A stretch of DNA of 64,000 nucleotides from Hysterium pulicare CBS 123377 (lineage: Eukaryota > Ascomycota > Dothideomycetes > Hysteriales > Hysteriaceae): the NCBI GenBank assembly GCA_000467715.1, contig AJFK01000595.1, positions 1 to 64,000 of the forward strand. The letters are read 5' to 3'. Below are positions 44,464-57,661 of the stretch, in pieces. The position numbers were made by a program, and so were the translations under genes. How positions within the stretch are numbered: the stretch's first letter is position 1; every line of letters starts with the position of its first letter. Below the pieces are notes generated by a model. The model was not told the origin of the DNA. It saw nothing but the letters and a program-made list of their open reading frames with translations, and ran no database searches.

Positions 44464-46448
44464 GTTGTAAGCAGTTGGATCAAATAGTGTTAATTCAGAT
44501 GGTTCAGTGAAGACAGTGAACTATGGATGAGGAGTAATGGAGAGAGGAAGAACAAGCAACTGGCTGACTGATAAAGAAGTCTCTCCTGTGTGGTCTGATG
44601 CCAGCTGAGCAATCATATGAGCGTGACGCAGAAGACTGCGGATCGTACCAATGAGCTATCCGGATGATTTCCCCGCATTCCTTTGGGCGTAGCTTAGGCC
44701 CTGAGAGATGGAACGCTGGATGCAAACGGGAGCTACCCCGCAGATCATGACATAGTTGCTCTGGAGGGCGAACGAGATATATGCTGAATGCTTTCCTTAC
44801 ATTCAACGTATTCAGAAACTTGAAAGACACCTCCATGGCTCATATATCGAGCCATCACCGTTCATGGGTGTAGTTTTGTTAGAGGCATGTAGAGTAGCGT
44901 TGAGGAGGTTCTGTTAGCTGTGAGGTTATACGGCTGGAGACCAGTTTCGCGACGAAGAAAATGGATACGCAGCACTATGTTTCGAACCCGAAGATCTTTT
45001 GAGACAAGCACTTCCGCTTTTGTAGGCATTCGACTCAGGGACATTAAAATGACGTCAGTGTGTGCCAAGACCGAACTGTAAACTTACCCACGTATTCTCT
45101 AGCTTCATCAAGTTCAACTTCTATGGTTTAAAGCAGTCATGTTACATGTGTGGCCTCGCCTTGTCAAAGCTCTCGTTGCGCAGACAATAAGGTATCTTTA
45201 GGGCGATCGTTAAAAGAGCCGCAGTACATCGAGACATGACTTCAAAGTCTAAGTTTACAACGGCTTTCGATAATGTATCATATCGATTTGCTTTCCTCAT
45301 TATTCTTCATCATTTGCGGGAAATATCTTGTCTATAATGGTACTGCCCAAATCATCCTTACCTTCATTCTCATCGACCAACTGCCAGGGATATTTTAACT
45401 CTTCACGCAATTCAGTCAATTGGAAAGACCAAGTACATAGAGCAGAAAACTTATAACGGCCATCTTCATTCGCTTCCTATGCGGATATCTAGGTGACAAG
45501 CTTCCGCAGGGCCTGGCTGCAATCTTTGGTCGCATGGAGCGAGATAAGAATATGTCAATGAAGCCGGATGCCTAAAACATATCCAATAACAGAAGGCAGA
45601 CGGACGTCAATTCCCACATCCGCTGAAGGTTAGAATCTCATTTGGAAGCACAATACCACGCTCACCAGTGTATGCGGACGGCAAGAACATTCATCATGAG
45701 GTCTATTTTCAGACCCCGAGGGATCATTACACCCAGTGTCTCCTTTGTTTGGGCCGCAACAGCGATACCGGGCTTCACACATTTCCCAACCGAGGTCTCA
45801 CGAATGAGGAACGTATATCTGACTACTCCTAGGAGAAACTTGGTCCTACCATGGCGAGACACTTATCACGCGAGCATCTACTCTTGAAGCAGTATCATAG
45901 ACTCTTTGCCATTCGGTGCTTAGCTATGCCAAACAAATCAGTAAGCCTCTGGAAACAAGACCCATGTGACCTTGAACGGTAATTGCTAACAAACTTTCAG
46001 CTTGAGCTCTCTCGTGACAGGCTTTGTTCCCTATAAAGGCAACGCATTTGCCATTGCCTACCGTTATCTACGTATCAGTTCTCAGAGCAACTACTAATAT
46101 CAGGAGGTGTTTATAAGTACAGCGAGGCAATCAGTGGCCATGACATGAAAGCCAAGAATGGAATGAAGGCTTTAATGCCCATCGCACATGCTCTGGGGGG
46201 ATCTTTTCAGTTCCAGATTCACGCAGATAGGACAGTTCGGCCATAGGATATTCCGAACTTTCCGTGAAAACTCACCGGTATGAGAATCGAACCACAAAAA
46301 ATATCACTTAAACGGGTAGCAGGGGGCAGCAATGAGGCCCTCATGTACTCTTAGGCTTGGGCAATGTTGTGAGTACATCACCAACCTGCTCGCCCACCCA
46401 CCATATCAACCTACATCCTGACGAGTTCCGGGTCAATTCTTTGTCAAA
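44464..46448. other. 2-kb gene-free or unresolved stretch
   Basis: Several minus-strand frames look partly protein-like, for example IEVELDEAREYVG ending at a good donor near 45088 (GTAAGT), and a frame at 44862-45068. I could not join them into a coherent gene. A tRNA-like GGTTCGATTC at 46290 was tested and rejected. It may contain decayed coding DNA. Confidence 0.3.
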
Positions 46449-47303
46449 ATGAATCCATCTCCGCAGAAGCCTACCCCTAAGTGAGTATGATTGACTCTAA
46501 TCTTTTGAAGAACACCACTGACATGCTTTAGATTGGGAACTATAATCATCACAGTCAGGGTCAAACCAACACAAAACGCCCTACCCGATCGAATCAAAGA
46601 CTTCTCCATCCACGAAAACATCTTAAATACCACATCCGACTACTTCAAAACACAACTCCAACACGCGCCTCGGTCCGGGAACCACCGCGTAATTACCCTC
46701 ATATGGACAGGGTATCTAATCTTCAGTATATACCAACAATGGCTATACTACGGCACCATCAGCACGACATTCGATCTCCGAGAGCACCGTGGCCCAGATC
46801 TACGGTCTTTGGGGAGACGACTAAAAGAGGAATACAACGATCTGCTTGGAAGTTGGATCTCGGGGCAGTGTATCCAGGATGTGACATTCAGAGACACGGT
46901 CATGAGCGCTTTAGTAGAGAAACTTCGATCCATTAACGGCGATCCCTCACAACTCATCATGTGTCTAGATCCCACAACCATTCAAAAAATATACCAAAAA
47001 ACACTCACAGACAGCACCTTGAGGACATTTTTAGTCGATGCCGTCGCCCAATCTGCGACAGTAGAGCAAATCCAGCATTTCGCAGATGACGGGCAGAACT
47101 ATCACCCTGATTTCATCAAAGGGCTTCTCGTGGCGCTGGCTAGGCAGCGAGGTCGAGCGCAGGTACCACCGCATGAAGCATTCAGTGCTGGTAGAACGCC
47201 TCGACACTCCCTTTCGAGTCAGAGAGGCGTTATTGTTCCGGACCAGTGCTTATATCACGAGCATACAAAGCACAAAAAGCGGTGCTGGCGAGATAGGAGG
47301 TAG
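46449..47303 (+). CDS. BTB/POZ-like fungal protein
   Basis: Two exons: 46449-46480 and 46532-47303 (267 residues). After a short leader (MNPSPQKPTPK) comes GTIIITVRVKPTQN and FSIHENILNTTSDYFKTQLQ, matching the beginning of fungal BTB/POZ domains (xVxVGxx...FxVHxxxLxxxSxFFxxxL). The middle part is helical, with DLLGSWISGQCIQDVTFRD. The C-terminus has a Cys/His-rich end (CLYHEHTKHKKRCWRDR), as in a large fungal BTB subfamily. BTB domains mediate dimers and Cul3 binding; no partner is visible here. The plus-strand frame that follows (47086-47553) overlaps it and is a shadow. Confidence 0.75.
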
Positions 47304-48174
47304 AATAGCGCTCGCTATTTTATTAAAAGCTTTCTGGACAGATATTGATCTTTTGGTTGGTGTGTCTTGCATAGGTAGTCGGTGGGCGTTGATGCGGGGA
47401 ATGAATTCCGATGCGAAGATTATCACCGGCTATTATATGACCTACAGTGTACTCAGTCTTCCCTTCTCTTTTGGATATGAGATGAATTGGATTAAGAAAA
47501 GAGCCGGACTTAGTCCGCACTCGATTCTCGGATCGATAAACCTTCGAGAGTAATGGTTCGTGTGAGATCTCCATCAGGTTTTAACTACCTCATCTCACCT
47601 CACCTCACCTCACTTCCTCCAAAGGTTAATTCGCGGAATAAGATATATCGTCTCCCCGAACTCTACACCTCTCAATACTGATTCCTAACGTTTATAAACC
47701 TAAGGGGGTCCTATATAGAAGCCTAAAATCCCAACAATTTTCAAATCCAGCAACCGTTAAACCAGCTCACTCCACAGAAAACAATCTAGCCTCTTGTATG
47801 CTGGCGTTCGAGGAAGTCCAGCCACTTATTGAAAGCAAGTTTCTTCCCACAGTATGAAGTGAAAAAGAAATGAAGAAAGTGATAGAGAGAGGGGAAAAGA
47901 AGATTGCATGAAGGCACTTTTGCATCATTTATTAACCTTTTACCCAACTGAGCTAGCTAGCTGGGAACTTCATAGAACGGTCCAAGTTCGCATCGCGCCT
48001 CTCTCTGCCTCTGCGGCCTAAACCCGCTCGAAACCAGACAGAGCAAATATAGCACACTCCCAGCCCCTCCATCTAACCACTCACCCTCTACAAATACCAC
48101 CCCCTCTCTACCCCAAATTTACCCCGCTCGAAAACTCCAACCACCCCCTAAAGTCTCGAGCCCCTCGCTATGAT
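47304..48174. other. intergenic with short microsatellite
   Basis: Convergent region between the BTB gene and formaldehyde dehydrogenase. It contains a CTCAC microsatellite at 47589-47615. C-rich DNA occupies the last 150 bp. No gene is seen. Confidence 0.4.
47589..47615 (+). repeat. (CTCAC)n microsatellite
   Basis: About five imperfect copies of ctcac/ctcat form a short array (ctcatctcacctcacctcac and onward), outside coding DNA. Confidence 0.8.
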
Positions 48175-49884
<1,710 letters not shown>

Positions 49885-50585
49885 ATTGGAGATATGTTCT
49901 ATAGATCAATTGGGACGAATATCCTCTAGAATTGGCGTAAAGAAGGTTATAGGAGTAAAGGGAAGGATGGGTACGAAGGAGAAGAGAAGAGTAAAGGCCG
50001 GGCAGTAGGGACACAAATTAAAGGCTATGTCGGCCATCTATAAAGCTCGGTAGATATCATGTGGGGTTCTTCACGCCCCATGATGTCGTGTTAGGTACTG
50101 CTGCCCCTCCTAGTGCCCCTCTTTTCCCCGTTCGGGGAAAACATCTCGACATTACCGCCGGACAAAAGTCGGATTCCACCTCTTAAAGGCGCATATTACT
50201 CGGGTTTCTTCCAATTGCCATGTTCTGGACGAAACGTCTGACAATTGCACTTACAGGACACGCCGGGATCGATGGACCATCTTGGATGCCAATTGCTGTG
50301 CCATTGATACGGAATATTTTACCAGATATGGACCCGCTCTTCGATAACACGTACTAGAAATAACAAGTCGCACATGAGAGAAGCAAAGGAAAATGCATTG
50401 ATATCAAACATGCCTACCAGACGCCAGCAAATGCAACCAGGTATATACATACACAGTTGCAAGCCGAAAAATCAAGCCAAACCAAATCAAATGCCTCTCG
50501 ATGCACCTCGAAATAATGGTATAGACAGGCTTACAGCCAACCATCTATGAACACCGGCTTCCCGCTAAACCGCACTCCTCGCCTT
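49885..50585. other. intergenic
   Basis: Upstream of formaldehyde dehydrogenase (its promoter) and downstream of the peroxiredoxin-like gene. No gene or repeat is seen. Confidence 0.4.
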
Positions 50586-51788
50586 TCATGCAGTTTTGGA
50601 TGGATTCACAGCAGGTTTCTCTTCCTCAAGCATCTTCTTCTCGTTCCGCTTCTCTTCCTTGTGATGTCTCCCCCAACTCCCACTTCGCCTTCCCTCTTTC
50701 ACCTGTTTGATGGTATGACTCCACCGCTTCCGCATTGGAGGTTTTGTGTCGTCCAGCCCAATCACTTTCCTGAGCTCTGTCACTTCCGCGTGGTCTCTGG
50801 TGTTTCGCATCCTATGGCACCAGACCACCTTGCCCTTCTGAAACATGAACTCCCCGCCGACTTGCTTGAAGTCACCCCCATTCAACGCGTCCTTCCCTGT
50901 TTTCAGGCCCTGCACGATACTTTGCACGCTTGTGGCGAAGAAGTTGCTTTGTATGTACTCGGGCTTCTTCTTGCCGAGATCAAGTGTTCGGTTCATTCCG
51001 AGAAGATCGTATAGTTTGCGGGTCGGGTCTGCGTACACTGGGAATGGGCATGATGTTGTTTGAACGTACATGTCGATCAATTGTGGGCGACCACAGCCGA
51101 TGACGGTTATGAAGGTGGGAGTTGGAAGGGAAAGTAGGGATTCGGGAGTTATCGAGGAAGAGAGGGTTCGAAGGTATTCTTGACAGTTCTGTGATTCTAG
51201 TTAGCACGAGTTGTCAAGCATCCACCATTCGAGGTTGCCAATGCAGGCTGTCGGGAAGTAGAGAAGTCTTCCTCGGGTCCCAAACGCTCAAGCTACCAAC
51301 AAGGCGTAAACAAACAGGAATTCACTCACCCCACAGAAGAAATGTCGAACGAAAATAATCAACTGTCTCGGCGCAACTCCCTCCCCCGCATACAGACTCT
51401 TAAACGGCCTACTATGCCCCTGCGCATCCAGCACCAGCAGATCTTTACACTTCTCAAGGTCGTCTTTTGTAGGTAGATCATTGTTCACATTCACATCCCC
51501 CATGAAATCGAGTTCCAGTTCACCTGCCGGTGTCTCTGCCGGTGTCTCTGCTGGCGTTGGAGGCTCGCTGGGCTTTTCCTCAGCTTCAGGCCCTGATTTC
51601 GACGCCGGCGGAGTAGGATTGGTGACGCCATTTGTCGGTGCTGCTGGTGTTGCTGACAGCGCTGTCGCAGCGGCTGGTATCGCGGTAGCTGATTCAGAGG
51701 AGGGAGGTGGTGTAGGTTCCGCTTTGGTAGAAGGTGATTCTATCGTCGCTTTTTCCATAGCAGGCGTAACTTCAGTAGTGGCAGTCAT
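50586..51788 (-). CDS. AhpC/TSA (PRXL2-like) thioredoxin-fold protein
   Basis: Two exons: 51788-51330 and 51188-50586 (353 residues). Residues 1-100 are Ala/Pro/Thr/Glu-rich and disordered. A thioredoxin-like fold follows: LLVLDAQGHSRPFKSLY, RQLIIFVRHFFCGNCQEYLR, with the CGNC pair formed across the splice site, then FITVIGCGRPQLIDMY and CPFPVYADPTRKLYDLLGM. This is the AhpC-TSA_2 (PRXL2/AAED1) pattern; members are peroxiredoxin-like and thought to act in redox control. The C-terminal tail is Lys/Arg/Glu-rich (KEEKRNEKKMLEEEKP). The intron (141 nt) is longish. Cellular location is not evident. Confidence 0.85.
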
Positions 51789-52858
51789 AATAAAGTTAAA
51801 TCAAAAAGTGGTTGAGAGTATAGGAGTGTTCCGAGGTTGTGGAAGTCAGGGCCGGCTGAAGGCGCAAAGGATTTGAAGATCTGTAGATCTGGAAGCTGCC
51901 CCTGCGTGCGTGTGGGAGGATGTGTTCCTGACAAGCAGGGTGCCTGACAAGATGAGATATACAACGCTTGTGCGGATTACGGCGCAGCAGAATAAGCAAC
52001 AAAATGCAGCGTGTCCAAAAGCCGCAGAGCTGAAGATGCTTTCTCAAGCCTGTGACATCAGCGCCAGCCCGGCGCGACCAGGTTTTCTACATGGGCTGGT
52101 CGCGCCCCCTTCACCAGGACCCTGACGCTAAACCTATCTGCGCATTCCAAGATCTTCGGCGGCAGCCAATCTTCTCAGCAAAAGCTTCACGGAGCTTCTC
52201 GCTGCTTCGCGTTGCTGGTCTGACTCGCCGCAGACCGGGTGGCAGAGGTGTGAGAGAGATCGTGTGAGGGTCTCAGCATGGTTTCACAACATGTGTGGAC
52301 GCCGTTACAGCGGTCGCACCCGGGCGCTAGACAGGGGGATTGTTGGCTTTGGTAATGGCTGCATCTCACCTTTCGGGACCTTGGGGTTCAATTAGCTTCG
52401 CCTCGTACATCTCAGAGAGTTGTGAATCTTGGTCTGGTATCATTTTTAGAGATCAATCAGTTCGTCAGAGCTTCTGTCTAGTAAGGCCACAGTTGCCAGC
52501 TTCGAATAGTAGCAGTAAGCCTCAATACGCCTCCCCATTGATCACTCATCCCTCAAATTGAAATGCCACTTTTTGATATTAAGATTACAGCATATAATGT
52601 GTCCCGAGTAATGGTCCTACTCCCAGCAAGAGAGACATTTACAGATCCCTGATCTGTCGTCCCATTTACCAACCTCCCATTAATTCCCCATAGTCTCTTT
52701 CCTAGAGAAATCCGCACCCGAGACACAAAATGAGACAGCTTTTTTACAAGCCCCTTGTTCAGATATACCAGTCTGAGAAGATAAAAGGCATCTAGAGCCG
52801 ACCATGGCCGTGGCCAAGCCGGTTCTCACGGGATTTCCCTAACTCACCCATACCTTCT
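51789..52858. other. 1-kb intergenic region with hairpin
   Basis: It begins with the promoter of the peroxiredoxin-like gene and ends with the 3' region of the SET gene. It contains a perfect inverted repeat (listed separately). Plus-strand frames here look random. Confidence 0.4.
52071..52106. repeat. perfect 11-bp inverted repeat
   Basis: Arms ggcgcgaccag (52071-52081) and ctggtcgcgcc (52096-52106) are exact reverse complements around a 14-base loop. It is GC-rich and would form a strong hairpin. It lies about 280 bp upstream of the peroxiredoxin-like start codon. A terminator-like or protein-binding palindrome are both possible. Confidence 0.7.
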
Positions 52859-53898
52859 TCACGCCTTTGCTTTGCTCTCCTTCATCGCGCTCAACTTGTC
52901 CCTGATACGTAGCGCAATGCGTTTGTAATCTGGAATTTCTGGGTGGTCGTCACCGCGACAGTCGATTTGGATTCGGAGGGCTTTGGTAATTGCTTGGAGA
53001 GCGTTCTCGAATTCTCCGTTGTCTTCGCAGATTAGGGCAATATCCACATATCTGGATAGCAATTGTTAGTCTTGAACACATATTGTGTTGCTAAAACTTA
53101 CGTGTAGGCAAGCCTATCCGTCCACTCGCCCTCAGCTAACTGCAAGCTTGCCATCTCCAGTAGCATTGGAATGTGGTCGTTCTTCAACGTGCCAATCGCC
53201 AAGCCTTTGCCTCGGAATGGCGACAGTAGATCGTTCAACTCCGCCAGACGATATCGTCGTTGTGCGCTCTGGGCCGCCCAGCTGTCCGGGTCAGAACTAT
53301 CTCCACAGGCGGGACATTGGCAGACAAAGCCATAATGCCTCAGCTCCCAGTGTCGCAAGTTCTTGTCATGATATGGATCGCAATAGCAAAGAGTAATCTC
53401 TTCGCCAGCCTTGATATCTTCGACCGCATGGATAGTTTCCTTGCCGATACATACGTTCCAGGCGAAGAAGGCATTCGAATTGCATGAGTGGTTGAAACGA
53501 GCGGCGTGGTAGAAGACCGCAGCTCCTTTGCCCATTTCCATGCAGTTGGTCTGAAAGACTGAGATTAAGCTCTTCTCCTTTCCGACTCGGGCGTTGTGCT
53601 GTTCTTCTATGCGTTTGCGTTCGATGTCGTCGACTGATGGGTGGATTCGGAGAGGCCATTTTGCCGGATCTTGACCATGTGATGAGTGAAGTTCGAAGTA
53701 GCGCTTTAGCTGCTCTGGCGAAAGCTTTTGGGCCTGCGCTTGGATATCCTCAAGAAAGTAATAGCCTTTTGGAATGCTGAGAAGCGGCTCATCGGTAAGG
53801 ATACGCGTGCCCCGGGGGATGTCTTTGAGAGCATAGGCACCGTAGCCCTTTCCTTCCTCATTGCGGAGTTCATAATAGTCTTGACCGTCTACTCTCAT
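52859..53898 (-). CDS. SET-domain protein (SMYD-like)
   Basis: Two exons: 53898-53102 and 53051-52859 (329 residues). The SET domain starts at YYELRNEEGKGYGAYALKDI (the GxG motif), runs through RFNHSCNSNAFFAW (the RFxNHSCxPN motif; here Ser-Asn replaces Pro-Asn) and EEITLCYCDPY, and ends with a post-SET Cys trio CQCPAC. SET proteins transfer methyl groups to lysines; this small fungal group is poorly characterised and the substrate is unknown. The C-terminal part is helical and resembles TPR-like tails of SMYD proteins (IALICEDNGEFENALQAITK). Only 22 bp separate its start from the stop of the next upstream gene on the same strand. Confidence 0.9.
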
Positions 53899-53920
53899 TA
53901 GCTTCTAAAAGGCCTGTAGA

Positions 53921-54652
53921 TCAAGATACAAAGTCCAATGCTGGCGTACCTGGAGCCGTGGGAGTTTCAGGATCCTTTTCAATTACTGGAGCTTTTCCAA
54001 TCTCCATCATCTTTAGAAGATTTTCGCGCTTTGCAACTGCTGCAATCTTTGATTCTTCAGGACTCAATCCTAAAGCCTGCGGGTCTTCTGGAGCCTTCGA
54101 TATTGCTTCATCCGTCTCCACCTCTTCCACCGCCTTCACTTTCCCTCCTACATTCTCGTTTCTCTCCTCCGCGATCTTCGCAGCATTCAAATTGAGTTCC
54201 TCAATTCTCTTCCTCAGCATCTCACTCTGCCTTGCAAGAACCTCTTTCGCATCTGTCACCGACGCGGCCCTCAACCTCGCCCTCTTACTCAAATCCAACT
54301 CCTCAATCTTCTTCTCAAGCAGCGCACTCTCTTCTCGCTGCTTCTGCTTCGGGCTCGACGCGCCATCATTCCCATTCATCGAGATCTGGCGATTCGTGAT
54401 CTCAAAGGGGAAGGATTCTGGAGAGTTTGGCGGTGGAGCGGGACTGAGGAGTGGGGAATTCACGTCGAGCGATTGTGGGCTTGCGGGCGTCATCGTTCCT
54501 GGTGAGGTGGCGGTGGAGAGGATTGCGGGCGTGTTTTGCGGCCCGGGTGGGAACTCTTCTGCACCTCTGGGGATTGTAAACGCGCGAGTAGGACTCAGGG
54601 TTGGGTGATAGTGAGGGAAGCCGATGTCGATGTCGCCAACGACGGCGGCCAT
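53921..54652 (-). CDS. hypothetical coiled-coil, proline-directed phospho-site protein
   Basis: A single exon of 243 residues. The N-terminal half is rich in SP and TP (HPTLSPTRAFTIP, TMTPASPQSLD, NSPLLSPAPPPNSPESF), a possible target of CDK or MAP kinases. Residues about 105-160 form a helical coiled coil (ESALLEKKIEELDLSKRARL; SEMLRKRIEELNLNAAKIAE). The C-terminus has PETPTAPGTPALDFVS. No family is recognised. Stop and the next gene's ATG are only 22 bp apart, so the two may share a transcript or belong to one gene with an unrecognised junction; the possible splice joins I tried did not keep the frame. Confidence 0.6.
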   Translation of the reverse strand: MAAVVGDIDIGFPHYHPTLSPTRAFTIPRGAEEFPPGPQNTPAILSTATSPGTMTPASPQSLDVNSPLLSPAPPPNSPESFPFEITNRQISMNGNDGASSPKQKQREESALLEKKIEELDLSKRARLRAASVTDAKEVLARQSEMLRKRIEELNLNAAKIAEERNENVGGKVKAVEEVETDEAISKAPEDPQALGLSPEESKIAAVAKRENLLKMMEIGKAPVIEKDPETPTAPGTPALDFVS

Positions 54653-55225
54653 GGTTGCTGTTATTAGTAGTGAGCCTCTCTAGGTGGTGTTAAGTTGGCT
54701 TCTAGAAGTAAGAGTTGAGAAACGGAGGTGGTGTGAACGGAGGAGGTTTCGTAGTTGGGCGGTCTGTGAGCGAATCTTGGAGGCGCGCAGTGTTTATATG
54801 CTAATGTAGCTTCAAGGCCGCTTTGATCCTTCAGGTGAAGTTCAAGAGCCACCGCTCAAACTTGCTCCTTCCGCTGAGATTCGGCTACCTTTACCGCTGT
54901 TTGCTACGCGGGTGTGGAGAAATTGGGATCGGAGGGTCCAGACTCTCAGTGAAGGAAGGAGCGCTTGAAGTTGGGCAAACTGCGAATTGAGGAAGCCTTC
55001 ACCCAACACACGCTTCTTTATCTTCCGCTTAGCTAACACCACAAAGGGTATCATAGCTGAATCAGACTCTGGGAAGTGCATAAAGCCGGGTTGCCATCCT
55101 TAAAGTTGGTTGGGAAACATGAAATAGGATCTTCTAGACTTGTACCGGCAAAGGAGTTCACAGTACAACCAATAATGACGCCCATTGTGAACCATTTCTA
55201 TTCATTCAATTCCCTGAAGCCCTAC
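54653..55225. other. intergenic
   Basis: The promoter of the coiled-coil gene, then the 3' flank of the amidase. Short frames look random. Confidence 0.4.
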
Positions 55226-56899
55226 CTACAGCACCCCCACCGGGTATGCTTTTGGTATATTCTGGTTATCAGGCTTTACCGCTGGCACTGTAGAGTAATT
55301 CTTCGCTTCAACCATCTCTTTCGCCCATACCGGCGACCTCCTCACATGCGTCAGCTGTTCGATTTGATACCCAATCTGCAACAGCTTCTCCTCTTGCCAC
55401 GGTCTTCCCAGAATCTCCATCCCAATAGGCACTCCAATCGGTGCCTCTTCAGTTTTCGGGCTGAACCCTGCAGGAACAGTCACTACAGGTGAGCCGGTCA
55501 AAGCGGCGAGAATCCCGTTGCGGCCAGATTGTGAAGGTGAACCGATCTTGACTACCAGGTTCTTCTGCTCTGGGTATATGATTGCGTCGAGATTGTTCTT
55601 AGAGAACGTTGATTGAAGTGCGACTGTTAAGTTTTTGATTCCAGTTTGGACTGTATCATACGTAGCATTTGAGGTCGAGGATACCAGTGCGGTATTGACG
55701 TACTCATACTGCGACGGGATGACTAGGAACTTACCACCCTCTCCAGAGCTATTGGTGGCGTATAGCTCGGGAAGCGTGTCAGGATGCGTTCCGCCTAGAC
55801 TAGGTCGCGAGAGGTAGGCGTCCATGGATTCGCGGTATTCGTACCGCTGAACGTCAAGTGAGCCGATTGCTGTTGCATTGTAGATGGTCTCATTGATGGG
55901 TACGACGGTCACTCCAGCTGAGCGAAGCCTAGCAACCATATCATCCATTGCCTTGTTCACTGGAGTCGTCTCATTGCTGGAAGTCCGGTTGAAGAAACCA
56001 TTCAAAAGGCCTAAACGAAGGCCTTTCAACGTGCTGGCCGTAACAGACTCGGCATAATCCAAGTTTCTTGACGCCGCTGGCACGAGAGCAGTAGCATTGT
56101 CCATAGGATCAAAGCCTGCCCCAGTCGTCATAGCAGTCAACGCGATCGCAACATCCTTGACAGATCGTCCTATGGCTCCAATGGTATCTTGCGTAAAAGA
56201 TATAGGAATGATCCCGGTTCGAGTAATCAAGCCTCTTGTTGGCCGGATACTAAAAAGCGAATTCGCTGAAGCCGGACTTCGAAGAGAATTGACCGTATCT
56301 GTCCCCGTCCCAAAGACAGCGAAGGAGGCAGCGACTGCAGCTCCTGTTCCGCCCGAGCTGCCTCCAGGAGTTCTCGTGGAATCGTACGGGTTGATGGTCT
56401 GGCCGCCTAAGGACGAGACACTGATACCTTCTAGTGCTAACTCATGCAGATTTGCCTTCCCAAGGATGATGGCGCCAGCTCGCTTCAACGCTGCTACTGA
56501 AGGGGCATCGACTGATGGTTGGGAATCGGCTAAGGCTAGATTTCCTCCGGTGGTTGGTATATCAGAGGTATCGTAGTTATCTTTTAGGAGAATTGGGATG
56601 CAAAATAAAGAACCTGTAGCGTTTCCAGCGGCCAGAGACGCATCGAAAGTATCGGCAATTGCCAAGGCGTTCGGATTGAGAGCGATGATAGCATTGACGT
56701 GTGAATCAAAAGCTTCAATTCTTGCTAGGAATGACGATACGATATCTCGACATGATGAAAGACCGCTGTATAAACTGTGATGGACGGAGTCGATGGTTGC
56801 TTCCCGAGCATCGAAACCTGTACTTTGAGCTTGAGCTAGCCCGACGAGGAGGCCTGTCAAGCGCAGCAGATGGATTACCAACCTCTTGGGATTAAACAT
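55226..56899 (-). CDS. secreted amidase (amidase-signature family)
   Basis: A single exon of 557 residues with an N-terminal signal peptide (LVIHLLRLTGLLVGLAQAQS). The amidase signature is complete: catalytic Lys near 106 in PILLKDNYDT, GGSSGGTGAAVAASFAVFGT at about 179-198 with the cis-Ser, and the nucleophile Ser near 205 in DTVNSLRSPAS. GxxxIPTGG-like and RPTRGLI motifs also fit. The family hydrolyses amides; substrates range widely, so none is proposed. Many N-glycosylation sequons agree with secretion. The absence of introns is unusual for this window but not rare in the family. Confidence 0.92.
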   Translation of the reverse strand: MFNPKRLVIHLLRLTGLLVGLAQAQSTGFDAREATIDSVHHSLYSGLSSCRDIVSSFLARIEAFDSHVNAIIALNPNALAIADTFDASLAAGNATGSLFCIPILLKDNYDTSDIPTTGGNLALADSQPSVDAPSVAALKRAGAIILGKANLHELALEGISVSSLGGQTINPYDSTRTPGGSSGGTGAAVAASFAVFGTGTDTVNSLRSPASANSLFSIRPTRGLITRTGIIPISFTQDTIGAIGRSVKDVAIALTAMTTGAGFDPMDNATALVPAASRNLDYAESVTASTLKGLRLGLLNGFFNRTSSNETTPVNKAMDDMVARLRSAGVTVVPINETIYNATAIGSLDVQRYEYRESMDAYLSRPSLGGTHPDTLPELYATNSSGEGGKFLVIPSQYEYVNTALVSSTSNATYDTVQTGIKNLTVALQSTFSKNNLDAIIYPEQKNLVVKIGSPSQSGRNGILAALTGSPVVTVPAGFSPKTEEAPIGVPIGMEILGRPWQEEKLLQIGYQIEQLTHVRRSPVWAKEMVEAKNYSTVPAVKPDNQNIPKAYPVGVL

Positions 56900-57661
56900 T
56901 TAGTATTGTCACGAAATGAGACGGGGAATCGAGAACGTTACTGTATTCAATGTCCCCGGTACCTGGGAACGCATAGTTCTTATACTTTTCAGATAAGATC
57001 GCGGCTACTTGGGACAAGACCCACTCCAAGAAAAACTTCGCCGATATTTGCAAATCGTCAGCATTACCGGGCTTCCAAGCTTGCTGTGCCTGTGTGCCGT
57101 GACGTTTGCGATATCGCTTACGAGTGGATTCAAAGATATCTTGCCGATGACGTTGATCTATGAGTGGGGAAACTGCTGGCAGAAATGAACGTTCACAAGG
57201 CCTTTGAGCGAGTTGAGAGTTAAGTCAATGCCATGATGTGTTAGAATTATCTGAAGGCCACCCCTCGTTCTAAGTCGTTCATAGCAAATGAATACAGGAA
57301 CGATGAGGAGAAGCGCGAAGTCTCCAGATGTTATGGCATTCGACTTGTGCTAGACTTAATTAGGCAGGAGGTATCTTCCAAAATGCCAAGATGCGCAAAT
57401 ATCATTATGTAGGTCGATAACCCTTTGAAAGCGTGAAATCTGACACTATATTGAAATATCTCTTCATAAAAGAAGCTGTGCATGCAGTTGCTACACGAGA
57501 CGGATGTTCGAGTGCGCATCGGACTCCGTAGTATCTCCATATTCGTCGCTCAAGGAACGCTGCTAACTGCATTCAGGAGAATGTATGTTATGTTGCAATC
57601 TACCAAGATGGTCTGACATTATAGTTCGCTCGAAACCATAGAGGCCGCCGTGTTGACCTGC
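56900..57661. other. intergenic
   Basis: Between the amidase start and the OPT stop, both minus strand. Frames at 56870-57163 (plus) and 57331-57540 (minus) look random. No repeats. Confidence 0.4.

Noticed and set aside
46255-46345. tRNA-like T-loop (GGTTCGATTC) on the minus strand
   Set aside because: The bases on both sides of the loop do not pair to form a five-base-pair T stem, and no acceptor or D arm fits.
53899-53960. Fusion of the coiled-coil and SET frames by a 48-nt intron (GTACGC...TTTTAG)
   Set aside because: The join shifts the reading frame of the SET gene; the only in-frame join needs a 25-nt intron, which is too short.
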